Shown here: piece after piece, positions 18,345-25,281 of the stretch
Numbering within the stretch: position 1 is the stretch's first letter
How the letters are laid out: each line of letters opens with the position of its first letter
From: G965205525 sp965205525
Lineage (GTDB): Bacteria; Pseudomonadota; Gammaproteobacteria; JABABF01
Assembly: GCA_965205525.1 (NCBI GenBank)
Contig: OZ242171.1
Span: forward strand, 992,001-1,056,000
Reading direction: 5' to 3'
DNA length: 64,000 nucleotides
Made by a program: the position numbers and the translations under genes
Notes under the pieces: generated by a model
What the model saw: the letters and a program-made list of their open reading frames with translations, nothing else
What the model was told of the DNA's origin: nothing
Database searches by the model: none

Positions 18345-18368
18345 TGTCAAGTTAACTACATAATTCCC
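18345..18368 (-). repeat. Terminal inverted repeat, right
   Basis: Perfect reverse complement of 16254-16277 over 24 bp. The first base outside is G 18369, and the stop codon of the TPR-repeat gene follows at 18374-18376. Confidence 0.9.
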
Positions 18369-18373
18369 GATGG

Positions 18374-20383
18374 TTAGGACCCGGCTCTCCGCTTATTCAG
18401 GGCTTCAAGAGCACGGCGCAGATGATCCTGTGCCGTCTTCCAGTACTGTGGTGTTTGATCGGGGGTGAACACTTCGAGTGCCGCGTTGTAGGCGGCAACG
18501 GCTCGTTCGAGGTGCTCGGTGCCGCTTTCGCGCGCGCCCAAGGCCAGGAGGACATTGCCGAGGTTGTTCTGCGTTATGGCCCACTTGAGCGGCGCGCGCT
18601 CGCGGATGAACTCCTCAAGCGCCCCGTTGCAGGCAGCAACGGCCTGCTCAAGGAACTCGGTGCCGCTTTCCCGCTCGCCCAAGGCCAGGAGGGCATTGCC
18701 AAGGTTGTTCTGCGTCCCGGCCCAATCAAGCGGCGCGCGCTCGCGGGTGAACTCCTCAAGCGCCGCGTTGCGGGCAGCAACGGCCTGTTCGAGGAGCTCG
18801 GTGCCGCTTTCCCGCTCGCCCAAGGTCCGGAGGACACTGCCAAGGTTGTTCTGCGTCCTGGCCCAATCGAGCGGCGCGCGCTCGCGAGTTAACTCCTCAA
18901 GCGCCGCGTTGTAGGCGGCAACGGCCTGTTCAAGGCGCTCAGTGTCGCCTTCGCGCTCGCCCAAGGTCCGGAGGACATTGCCAAGGTTCTTCTGCGTCAG
19001 GGCCCAATTGAGCGGCGCGCGCTCGCGGGTGAACTCCTCAAGCGCTGCGTTGCAGGCAGTAACCGCCTGTTTGAGGCGCTCGGTGCCGCTTTCCCGCTCG
19101 CCCAAGGTCCGGAGGACATTGCCAAGGTTGTTCTGCGTCATGGCCCAATCAAGCGGCGCGCGCTTGCAGGTGAGCTCCTCAAGCGCCGTGTTGTAGGCAG
19201 TAACGGCCTGTTTGAGGTGCTCGGTGTCGCTTTCCCGCTCGCCCAAGGTCTGGAGGACATTGCCAAGGTTATTCTGCGTCAGGGCCCAACCGAGCGGCAC
19301 GCGCTCGCGGGTGCGTACCTCAAGCGCCGCTTTGTAGGCAGCAACGGCCTGCTTGAGGCACTCGGTGCCACTTTCCCGCTCGCCCAAGGTCGCAAGGGCA
19401 ATGCCGAGGTTGTTCTTCGTCATGGCCCAATTGAGCGGCACGTGCTCGCGGGTGAACTCCTCAAGCGCCGCGTTGTAGGCGGCAACAGCCTGTTCGAGGC
19501 GCTCGGTGTCGCCTTTGCGCTTACCCAAGGTCAGGAGGGCATTGCCAAGGTTGTTCTGCGTCATGGCCCATTTGAGCGGTTCGCGCTCGCGGGTATGTAC
19601 CTCAAGCGCCGCTTTGTAGGCGGCAACGGCCTGTTCGAAGCGCTCGGTATCGCCTTCGCGCTCGCCCAAGACCGTGAGGGCGGTGCCGAGCGCCATATGC
19701 AAGCTGGCGCGGCGCTCGCGCTTGGCGGCTTCAACGGTTGGGCTACTATCTTTTTTGAGCAAGGTTTCGAGCAAGGTGTTGATCTGTCTCGTGACCTTGA
19801 TCATCTCGTCATTCAGTATCTTGCCGCGCGCTTCGTCGCTAACGAGTGACGCCACAGCACTCAGCGCCATGGCGACGATCTGCGCGTAGAATTCCTTGTG
19901 GAAGTCATCTCTGCGAGTCTCATTTTTCAGCACATAACTTGAACCTTCATTCCCACGAGACAGCGTGCCATCGCCCTCACGTGGCACGAACCATAGCTTC
20001 AGTTTCTCTGTGGACTCCCTGACTTCGCCGACAATGGCCAAATCCGCCTGCCTATCGACCAAAATCTCGAGAGCGCGCTTGTGCATGGCCGGTTCCCAAT
20101 CGTCTCCAGCGCCGGAAGCCTTCACGATGCGAGCGGAGCGGGACAGGTGAATGCCAGCAATATCCCGGAATGCGGCTTCGACGAGCTTCGTGCTCTCCCC
20201 GTTGCCATCACCCTCCAACCAACTCAGCACGACGTGAAAACGTTCTTCTGAGAGTGGTTGGGAGCATACACAACGCCAGACTTTATTGACGAAATTCTTA
20301 GCGCCCAGCGATGCCCGCTGCGGCGATGGCATATATGAGTTGAAAACGCCTTTCAACCATGGCACGAGAAAGATGTCATTCAT
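18374..20383 (-). CDS. TPR-repeat protein, longer tandem paralogue (669 aa)
   Basis: Function unknown. Residues 1 to about 215 form a shared N-terminal domain (FNSYMPSPQRA, FHVVLSWLEGDGNGEST, ADLAIVGEVRES) that loosely recalls the substrate-like modules found in front of TPR arrays in bacterial adenylate-cyclase-type proteins; this is a weak resemblance. Residues about 225-660 are about nine 47-residue TPR units, with consensus around LEQAVAAYNAALEEFTRE and WAMTQNNLGNAL, encoded by 141-bp DNA repeats, plus a degenerate terminal unit. The start overlaps the upstream paralogue stop (ATGA). Unlike its neighbour it lacks a transmembrane segment. The stop lies six bases from the insertion element, which may have trimmed or replaced its original 3' flank. 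Confidence 0.85.
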   Translation of the reverse strand: MNDIFLVPWLKGVFNSYMPSPQRASLGAKNFVNKVWRCVCSQPLSEERFHVVLSWLEGDGNGESTKLVEAAFRDIAGIHLSRSARIVKASGAGDDWEPAMHKRALEILVDRQADLAIVGEVRESTEKLKLWFVPREGDGTLSRGNEGSSYVLKNETRRDDFHKEFYAQIVAMALSAVASLVSDEARGKILNDEMIKVTRQINTLLETLLKKDSSPTVEAAKRERRASLHMALGTALTVLGEREGDTERFEQAVAAYKAALEVHTREREPLKWAMTQNNLGNALLTLGKRKGDTERLEQAVAAYNAALEEFTREHVPLNWAMTKNNLGIALATLGERESGTECLKQAVAAYKAALEVRTRERVPLGWALTQNNLGNVLQTLGERESDTEHLKQAVTAYNTALEELTCKRAPLDWAMTQNNLGNVLRTLGERESGTERLKQAVTACNAALEEFTRERAPLNWALTQKNLGNVLRTLGEREGDTERLEQAVAAYNAALEELTRERAPLDWARTQNNLGSVLRTLGERESGTELLEQAVAARNAALEEFTRERAPLDWAGTQNNLGNALLALGERESGTEFLEQAVAACNGALEEFIRERAPLKWAITQNNLGNVLLALGARESGTEHLERAVAAYNAALEVFTPDQTPQYWKTAQDHLRRALEALNKRRAGS
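18400..19720 (-). repeat. 141-bp tandem repeats encoding TPR units
   Basis: About nine direct repeats with 141-bp period, recognisable by the recurring plus-strand string GGCAACGGCCTG and CCCGCTCGCCCAAGG. A second, shorter array of the same unit lies at about 20480-21000 in the neighbouring paralogue. Units are similar enough to allow unequal recombination. Confidence 0.85.
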
Positions 20384-21783
20384 TGGTTCATTTTATTCAG
20401 GGCTTCAAGAGCACGGCGCAGATTATCCTGTGCCGTCTTCCAGTACTGTGGTGTTTGATCAGGGGTGAACACTTCGAGTGCTGCGTTGTAGGCAGCAACG
20501 GCCTCCTCGAGGCGCTTGATGCCGCTTTCCCGCTCGCCCAGGACCGCGAGGGCGTTACCAAGGTTATTCTGCGTCATGGCCCAATCGAGCGGCACGCGCT
20601 CGCGGGTACGTACCTCAAGCGCCGCGTTGCAGGCAGCAACGGCCTGTTCGAGGCGCTCAGTGCCGCTTTCCCGCTCGCCCAAGGTCCGGAGGACAATGCC
20701 GAGGTTGTTCTGCGTCATGGCCCAATCGGGCGGCACGCGCTCGCGGGTGAACTCCTCAAGCACCGCTTTGTAGATATCAACGGCCCGCTCGAGGCGCTCG
20801 GTGCTGCTTTCCTGCTTGCCCAAGGTCAGGAGGGCGGAGCCGAGGTTGTTCTGCGTCGCGGCCCACTTGAGCGGCTCGCTCTTGCGGGTGAACTCCTCAA
20901 GCGCCGCGTTGTAGGCAGCAACGGCCTGCTCGAGGCGCTCGGTGCCGCTTTCCCGCTCGCCCAAGGTCGCAAGGGCGGTGCCGAGCGCCATATGCAAGCT
21001 GGCGCGGCGCTCGCGCTCGGCGGGGTCAACGATTGGGCTACTATCTTTTTTGAGCAAGGTTTCGAGCAAGGTATTGATCTGTTTCGTGACCTTGATCAGC
21101 TCATCATTCAGTATCTTGCCGTGCGCTTCGTCGCTAACGAGTGGCACCACGGCACTCAGCGCCATGGCGGCGATCTCCGTTTGGATTTCCTCGCGGAACT
21201 TATCCTCGAGGGACATATTTTTCAACTCATACTTTGAACCTATATCCCCACGATACAGCGTGTCACCGCCTTCACGTCGCACGAACCATAGATTCAGTAA
21301 CTTTCTGGGATCCCTGACTTGGCCGATAATGGCCAAATGCGCCTGCTTATCGGCCAAAATCTTGTGAGCGCGCTTGCGCATGGCCGGTTCCCAATCGTCT
21401 CTAGCGCCGGAAGCCTTCACGATGCGAGCGGAGCGGGACAGGTGAATGCCAGCAATATCCCGGAATGCGCCTTCGACGGTCTTCGTGCTCTCCCCGTTGC
21501 CATCACCCTCCAACCAACTCAGCACGACGTGAAAACGTTCATCTGAGAGTGGTTGGGGGCGCACACAACGCCAGGCTTTATTGACGAAGTTCTTAGCGCC
21601 CAGCAATGCCCGCTGTGGCGATGGCATATATGAGTTGAAAAAGCCGCGCAACCATAGCACGAGTAAGCTACCCAAGCCACCCAAGCCACCCAAGATGCCC
21701 AAGACCCAACGCATTGTTTTTATCAGTACCGGCAAGATGTCATTCATTGCTTCATTCACAAGCATTACTACGTATGCCCTCAC
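20380..21783 (-). CDS. TPR-repeat protein, shorter tandem paralogue with membrane anchor (467 aa)
   Basis: Paralogue of the following gene. It starts with GTG 21783, overlapping the stop of a 64-residue ORF (GTGA); an internal ATG (MNDILPV, matching the start of the paralogue) is an alternative. A hydrophobic glycine-rich segment (VLGILGGLGGLGSLLVLWL, about residues 27-45) predicts a membrane anchor and is encoded by short CCACCCAAG repeats. The shared N-terminal domain follows to about residue 255, then about four TPR units of 47 residues and the same degenerate last unit ending LRRALEALNK. The terminal 100 bp are nearly identical to those of the paralogue, which indicates recent duplication with later change in repeat number. 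The role is unknown; TPR arrays usually mediate protein-protein contacts. Confidence 0.85.
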   Translation of the reverse strand: MRAYVVMLVNEAMNDILPVLIKTMRWVLGILGGLGGLGSLLVLWLRGFFNSYMPSPQRALLGAKNFVNKAWRCVRPQPLSDERFHVVLSWLEGDGNGESTKTVEGAFRDIAGIHLSRSARIVKASGARDDWEPAMRKRAHKILADKQAHLAIIGQVRDPRKLLNLWFVRREGGDTLYRGDIGSKYELKNMSLEDKFREEIQTEIAAMALSAVVPLVSDEAHGKILNDELIKVTKQINTLLETLLKKDSSPIVDPAERERRASLHMALGTALATLGERESGTERLEQAVAAYNAALEEFTRKSEPLKWAATQNNLGSALLTLGKQESSTERLERAVDIYKAVLEEFTRERVPPDWAMTQNNLGIVLRTLGERESGTERLEQAVAACNAALEVRTRERVPLDWAMTQNNLGNALAVLGERESGIKRLEEAVAAYNAALEVFTPDQTPQYWKTAQDNLRRALEALNKMNQ

Positions 21784-21974
21784 CAGACAATCTGGCCGAT
21801 GATCTCGTCGGTGCCACTGATCGCGTAGGGTTCTTGACCGAGATCATCACTGTCCGCCCACCAATAGTAAACCGCCTCGGGTTTTCCGGAGGCCGTTGAG
21901 TGTAATTCAGGTCGCCATGGCCGCAGAAATGCCCGCTGCGGCTTAACACCAGTATCCATCTCCAGATAGAGCAT
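21780..21974 (-). CDS. Small hypothetical ORF upstream of TPR genes (64 aa)
   Basis: A 64-residue ORF starting MLYLEMDTG with a Trp-rich C-terminal half (YYWWADSDDLGQEPY). The stop overlaps the GTG start of the TPR gene by four bases, which suggests coupling and a three-gene unit. An AAGAG sequence precedes the ATG. The family is not recognised. It begins three bases after the end of the DUF262 remnant, so it might itself be a truncated gene. Confidence 0.4.
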   Translation of the reverse strand: MLYLEMDTGVKPQRAFLRPWRPELHSTASGKPEAVYYWWADSDDLGQEPYAISGTDEIIGQIVW

Positions 21975-21976
21975 TA

Positions 21977-22197
21977 TTATCTCTTAACCGTGTATAAGTT
22001 CCAGTATTTTATGAGAAAGGTGGTCAGCCGTTGCTGTCCATCAATTGTCCGCGTCCAAGGAAGCTGGAGAGATCGTCCTATAATTGAGCGCACTCCTCTT
22101 TTCCCCAAGAATACGGGCGTTGAAATTCTGGAATCTCAGGCTCATGTCTACGAAATATGACCCCAATGCATTCCGGATTTCCCTCTATTGCTTTCAT
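21977..22197 (-). pseudogene. DUF262 (GmrS-type) N-terminal fragment, inactivated
   Basis: Two frames carry the hallmark motifs of the DUF262 domain found in GmrSD-type restriction enzymes and relatives. From ATG 22197 the first reads EIPEFQRPYSW and then stops at TAG where a Trp of the usual LWDDL motif is expected (Leu-stop-Asp-Asp-Leu). After a further shift the next frame reads IDGQQRLTTFLI, the nucleotide-binding signature, and stops at 21977-21979. The remaining roughly 500 residues of a full protein are absent. The end coincides with the diverged island-edge motif at 21991-22010. Clearly a dead remnant of a defence-type gene. Confidence 0.8.
21991..22010 (+). repeat. Island-edge motif, diverged copy
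   Basis: TGTATAAGTTCCAGTATTTT, similar to the copies at 16142 and 23386 with one inserted base and two differences. It sits where the DUF262 remnant loses similarity to its family. Confidence 0.4.
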
Positions 22198-22272
22198 GAT
22201 TATTCTTTTTCTTTGTCTTTAGATAGGACAGGGTTATTAGGACAATTAATCAGAATTGCCAAATGATATTTC

Positions 22273-23334
22273 TTAGAATAAAGCATCTTTGGGAATATCA
22301 ACACATAGCGGAACGTGATCAGAAGCGTTGTAATCCTTCTCTTTTTTTCTGCCATCCTCCACTATTTCCACTATTTCCACACCTTCAAACCGCTCATCTT
22401 CATACAGCTTTACATGTTCCGATAAGCCTTGCCGAGTTAACTCAGGAGGCAAGGACTTAACATTTAAGGTTCCGCATGCTTTCTCATATAAAGGTTTAGA
22501 CAACATAAGGTAGTCAAGTTGAGAATATTGTTTCTCTCTTTTGTAATAATATGTCCAGTGCTCATTTTTATTCAAATCGCTACTGCGCAATACATCCACC
22601 AGATTTTTGTGATTCAGAAGTGAATTTAATGATTTGTTGTCGTCTAACGACAAATTCACTGACTTATCTTCTCCGACATACAAAAATCTGTCATAATCAT
22701 TAAAATCACCTAATACCGCAAAATTACCTTTATATTCTTTCTTTTCCCAGTGCTTATCAACAATACATTTTACCTTGTCTGCTTGCTCTTTGCGCTCTTC
22801 TTTTGAGTCCTCTCGACCGTCTGTCGATCCTCTAACATACATAGATTTAAAATGGTTGATGTACAAATGGAACACGGAAGTTTTCTCTTCATTTACAGGA
22901 ATTTCTACCCGTACTTCAAGACAATCTCTTGAAAAGAGATATTCCCTTCTGGGGTTATGGCGCTGAGTGAGTTCATCACGGTGGCTAGTAACACTTAAAA
23001 TAGGAAATCGGCTTAAAATAGCCACATCAATACGACGTATATCGAAAGAGTCTATTAGTAATCGGTACATATACTTCTCTCCATCCAAATATTTCTTATT
23101 AAAATCATCTAATACATTCAAATTTTCCACCTCCTGCAAACACAGAATATCTGCATTAGCTTTTTTAATTGCTTTCGCAGTTAGTTCTTTTTTAACATCG
23201 TCCTGATTGTTAAATATTAAATCACTCCTGTCGAGAACTTCACCTTCAGAATATTCATAGTCGCTATCAAATTCATAACGAGCAAGTAGATTCTCAACAT
23301 TAAACGTGCCGAGACGAAAAGTAGTATTAGACAT
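22273..23334 (-). CDS. Endonuclease/exonuclease/phosphatase family protein
   Basis: A metal-dependent phosphodiesterase fold (EEP superfamily). All signature blocks are present: GTFNVENLL, ILCLQEVEN with the metal-binding Glu, YINHFKS, LGDFNDYD, SQLDYLML and NASDHVPLC at the C terminus. The 353 residues start at ATG 23334, chosen because it begins just before the first motif and follows a GGGG sequence; upstream in-frame codons run into the IS remnant. AT-rich with many Lys/Glu/Asn codons, unlike the flanking core genes, so probably acquired. No signal peptide, so cytoplasmic. The substrate (nucleic acid, phospholipid or inositol phosphate) is not decided. Confidence 0.85.
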   Translation of the reverse strand: MSNTTFRLGTFNVENLLARYEFDSDYEYSEGEVLDRSDLIFNNQDDVKKELTAKAIKKANADILCLQEVENLNVLDDFNKKYLDGEKYMYRLLIDSFDIRRIDVAILSRFPILSVTSHRDELTQRHNPRREYLFSRDCLEVRVEIPVNEEKTSVFHLYINHFKSMYVRGSTDGREDSKEERKEQADKVKCIVDKHWEKKEYKGNFAVLGDFNDYDRFLYVGEDKSVNLSLDDNKSLNSLLNHKNLVDVLRSSDLNKNEHWTYYYKREKQYSQLDYLMLSKPLYEKACGTLNVKSLPPELTRQGLSEHVKLYEDERFEGVEIVEIVEDGRKKEKDYNASDHVPLCVDIPKDALF

Positions 23335-23384
23335 GTTGACAACCCCTATATTCAATGGATTGACTGTGACCGTAGCTGACGTAT

Positions 23385-23406
23385 ATGTATAAGTCAAGTA
23401 CCTTTG
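23385..23406 (+). repeat. Island-edge motif, copy 2
   Basis: Matches 16141-16162 at 21 of 22 positions. It is followed at once by a perfect inverted repeat AAGTACC-TTT-GGTACTT. It lies at the truncation point of the transposase remnant. Confidence 0.6.
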
Positions 23407-23710
23407 GTACTTCGGCAGTTGCTGCTGTGCGCACCAGCCTCGCTGGCCTTGCCGAGGTTGGATATAGGCAGCGCAATTGGCGGATTTGCTGGCTCAGGGT
23501 CGGCGGTGTGGTCGGCCGCCTGCGCCGGTGCGGAGCATAGGATTTAGGCGTGAGCGCAGCAGCACTGCCGACGTGGCGTTTGCGAGTCTGGTGCCAGCGA
23601 TAGAGCGTGCGGGTGCTGACCTTAAAGGCCTCGCTGGCGGTGTGCCGTGTCGATCGGCGAATGCCGGGATCGCAAGGCGGTGTTAGACATGTTTGGAAGT
23701 CATCCCCCAA
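23401..23710 (-). pseudogene. IS481-like transposase N-terminal remnant
   Basis: A reverse-strand frame of about 100 codons has the layout of the N-terminal part of IS481-type transposases: a helix-turn-helix ending VSTRTLYRWHQ, a linker with SYAPHRRRR, then LSQQIRQLRCLYP before the expected integrase core. The catalytic DDE core is missing; the frame breaks off at the 22-bp motif near 23400. There is no ribosome-binding site or recognisable complete terminus. It marks the right boundary of the accessory island next to tatD. Confidence 0.5.
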
Positions 23711-23814
23711 ACATACCCTGAATAGGCTACTCGGTAACCCCCCCGGATGCGGTATCCGGTATAGCGGATTTGCATAGCTCTCCTCTTGGGGCGGAGTGCC
23801 AAAGGTTTCTGAGC

Positions 23815-24642
23815 TTATGCACCTTCAGAGGGCGGCAGCCCGAAAAATCGCTCGGCGCACTCCCGGGTGCTCTGGGCCAGGCTCTCGGGGGACCTGCCGG
23901 TATGCAGCGCAATTTCTGCCAGGATATGGGGCAGCGCAGCAGGCTCATTGCGCCTGGCCTGGGCCAGGGGACTCTCCGCCGGGACCAGGCTGCGGGGCGC
24001 CAGATAGGGGGCATCTGTCTCCACCATCAGCCGCTCGGGCGGGATGGAAGCTAATAGCGGGTGCAGGTGGCGCCCCCGGCGCTCATCGCAGACCCAGCCG
24101 GTAATGCCTATATAAAGATCCAGGTCCAGATAGCGAAACAGGTCATCTCGCTGGCCGGTGAAGCAGTGCACCACTGCTGCTCCCAAGCTGTCCCGCGCGC
24201 CTCGCAGGATTTCACACAGCCTGGTATCGGCATCCCGCGCATGCAAAAAAAGGGGCAGCCCCTTCTCGGCCGCCATCTCCAGCTGCCATTCCAGGGCCCG
24301 CTCCTGCTCTGCCTGGGACGCATGGTTTCGGTAAAAGTCCAGTCCGGTCTCCCCCACCGCTTTCACTGCCGGATGCGCTGCCATCCCAGAGATGGCTCGG
24401 CGCGTCTCGCGGCTGCAGTCCCGGGCGTGGTGGGGATGGAGGCCGGCAGTGGCGAAAAGCTGCCCCGGATATTCCTCTGCCAGGCGGATAGCATCCTCAG
24501 TGCTCTCCCGGTCGGTGCCGGTAACAACGATGCGCTCCACGCCCCCGAGTCGGGCCCGCTCCAGCACCTGTTTCAGATCGTGACGAAAGGACTTGTGGGT
24601 CAGGTTAGCGCCGATATCCACCAACCCATCCATTCCCCTCAT
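23815..24642 (-). CDS. tatD: TatD family metal-dependent hydrolase
   Basis: A TIM-barrel hydrolase of the amidohydrolase superfamily; TatD proteins act as 3'-5' DNA exonucleases. Motifs: VDIGANLTH at the N terminus with the first metal site, GLHPHHA, VGETGLDFYR with the bridging Glu, LFLHARDA, HCFTG and ETDAPYL near the C terminus. The 275 residues are close to the usual length (about 260). The first ATG is chosen because it overlaps the stop of the universal stress protein gene (ATGA) and has AGAGGA upstream. No twin-arginine translocase genes are nearby. It is the second gene of a two-gene unit. Confidence 0.92.
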   Translation of the reverse strand: MRGMDGLVDIGANLTHKSFRHDLKQVLERARLGGVERIVVTGTDRESTEDAIRLAEEYPGQLFATAGLHPHHARDCSRETRRAISGMAAHPAVKAVGETGLDFYRNHASQAEQERALEWQLEMAAEKGLPLFLHARDADTRLCEILRGARDSLGAAVVHCFTGQRDDLFRYLDLDLYIGITGWVCDERRGRHLHPLLASIPPERLMVETDAPYLAPRSLVPAESPLAQARRNEPAALPHILAEIALHTGRSPESLAQSTRECAERFFGLPPSEGA

Positions 24643-25079
24643 GCAGAATCCTCTGGGCGAATATGCACCGTGAGCACATCCCGGCCCGCCTTGCGGAGCA
24701 CCCCCTCGGCGGTGGTGGAAAGCAGCTTGGCCAGCCCCTGGCGGGGGTGATAGCCCAGCACTACCAGGTCGGCGCCGATCTCCTCCGCTAAGCAGGCAAT
24801 CGCTTTGCCCTTGTGATCTGTCAGCAGATGGCAGCGCTCGGGGGGAATGCCGTAATTGGCGGCCAGACTGTGCATCTGCTCCTCTGCCTCCCGATACAAA
24901 TCCCCCATGGCGGGAGAGGCAGCAAACTCCCCGCTGACCGCCGGCGGCACAGCCCCTAGCACGTGCACCATGCTGAGCATGGCATCAGAGCGTGCTGCCA
25001 AGGCCTGGGCCCGCTCGGCCACCTGCCGGGAATCCTGCGCTAAGTCACAGGCCAGCAGAAAATGTTGATAAGCGCTCAT
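24639..25079 (-). CDS. Universal stress protein (UspA family)
   Basis: A 146-residue single-domain Usp. The ATG at 25079 follows GGGAG and begins the conserved HFLLACDLAQDS strand; the open frame upstream is not conserved. The C-terminal half has GADLVVLGYHP, LLSTTAEGVL and DVLTVHIR, which corresponds to the nucleotide-binding signature although the usual G-x2-G spacing is altered, so ATP binding is uncertain. It probably acts in stress survival in the cytoplasm. It is co-transcribed with tatD and divergent from the SDR gene at 25282. Confidence 0.88.
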   Translation of the reverse strand: MSAYQHFLLACDLAQDSRQVAERAQALAARSDAMLSMVHVLGAVPPAVSGEFAASPAMGDLYREAEEQMHSLAANYGIPPERCHLLTDHKGKAIACLAEEIGADLVVLGYHPRQGLAKLLSTTAEGVLRKAGRDVLTVHIRPEDSA

Positions 25080-25206
25080 GAGATTTGGCTCCCGGGGGGG
25101 CGGGGTTTTGATAATATTAACTGATAAGCAGCGTTCGCATCTCAGCCCGGCGCCCGGTGTATCCAGACTGCCGCTTGCAACGGAGCGCGACAGCGTCGGT
25201 ATTGCG

Positions 25207-25226
25207 GGTGCATACCGGTGCATACC
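25207..25226 (+). promoter_or_regulatory. Tandem decamer upstream of SDR gene, possible operator
   Basis: GGTGCATACC is repeated exactly, head to tail (25207-25216 and 25217-25226), 19 bp upstream of a TATTAT hexamer at 25246-25251. This position overlaps where a -35 element would lie for the gene starting at 25282. Confidence 0.4.
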
Positions 25227-25281
25227 TATGCAGTGCAAAAAAGGATATTATGCTTGACTTCATTGCACTGGAGACAGAATT

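Larger units (their letters stand above)
16254..18368 (-). mobile_element. IS1595-type insertion element with methyltransferase passenger genes
   Basis: A 2115-bp element bounded by perfect 24-bp terminal inverted repeats (16254-16277 and 18345-18368, each beginning GGGAATTATG when read inward). Inside, all on the minus strand and joined by four-base ATGA overlaps, are an ISXO2/IS1595-like transposase, a DNA methyltransferase-HNH fusion, and a 52-residue ORF. GC is well below that of the flanking genes. IS1595-family elements are known to carry passenger genes. The transposase lacks the usual N-terminal zinc-ribbon region, and no matching target-site duplication is visible, so the copy may be internally deleted or its flanks rearranged. 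The right end lies five bases from the stop codon of the adjacent TPR gene. Confidence 0.85.

Noticed and set aside
16246..18376. 8-bp target-site duplication of the insertion element
   Set aside because: Flanks TTATTTTA and GATGGTTA do not match beyond the last three bases.
18422..19849. Plus-strand frames of 130-210 codons with repeated sequences
   Set aside because: They are antisense shadows of the 141-bp TPR repeats; the repeated look comes from the real gene on the other strand.
18400..21000. Possible CRISPR array because of regular repeats
   Set aside because: The period is 141 bp with no unique spacers; repeats are coding TPR units in frame.
20359..21237. 292-codon plus-strand frame
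   Set aside because: Antisense to the shorter TPR paralogue; low-complexity LAQG repeats mirror TPR units.
22084..22266. 60-codon plus-strand ORF
   Set aside because: Opposite to the DUF262 remnant, no ribosome-binding site and no recognisable motif.
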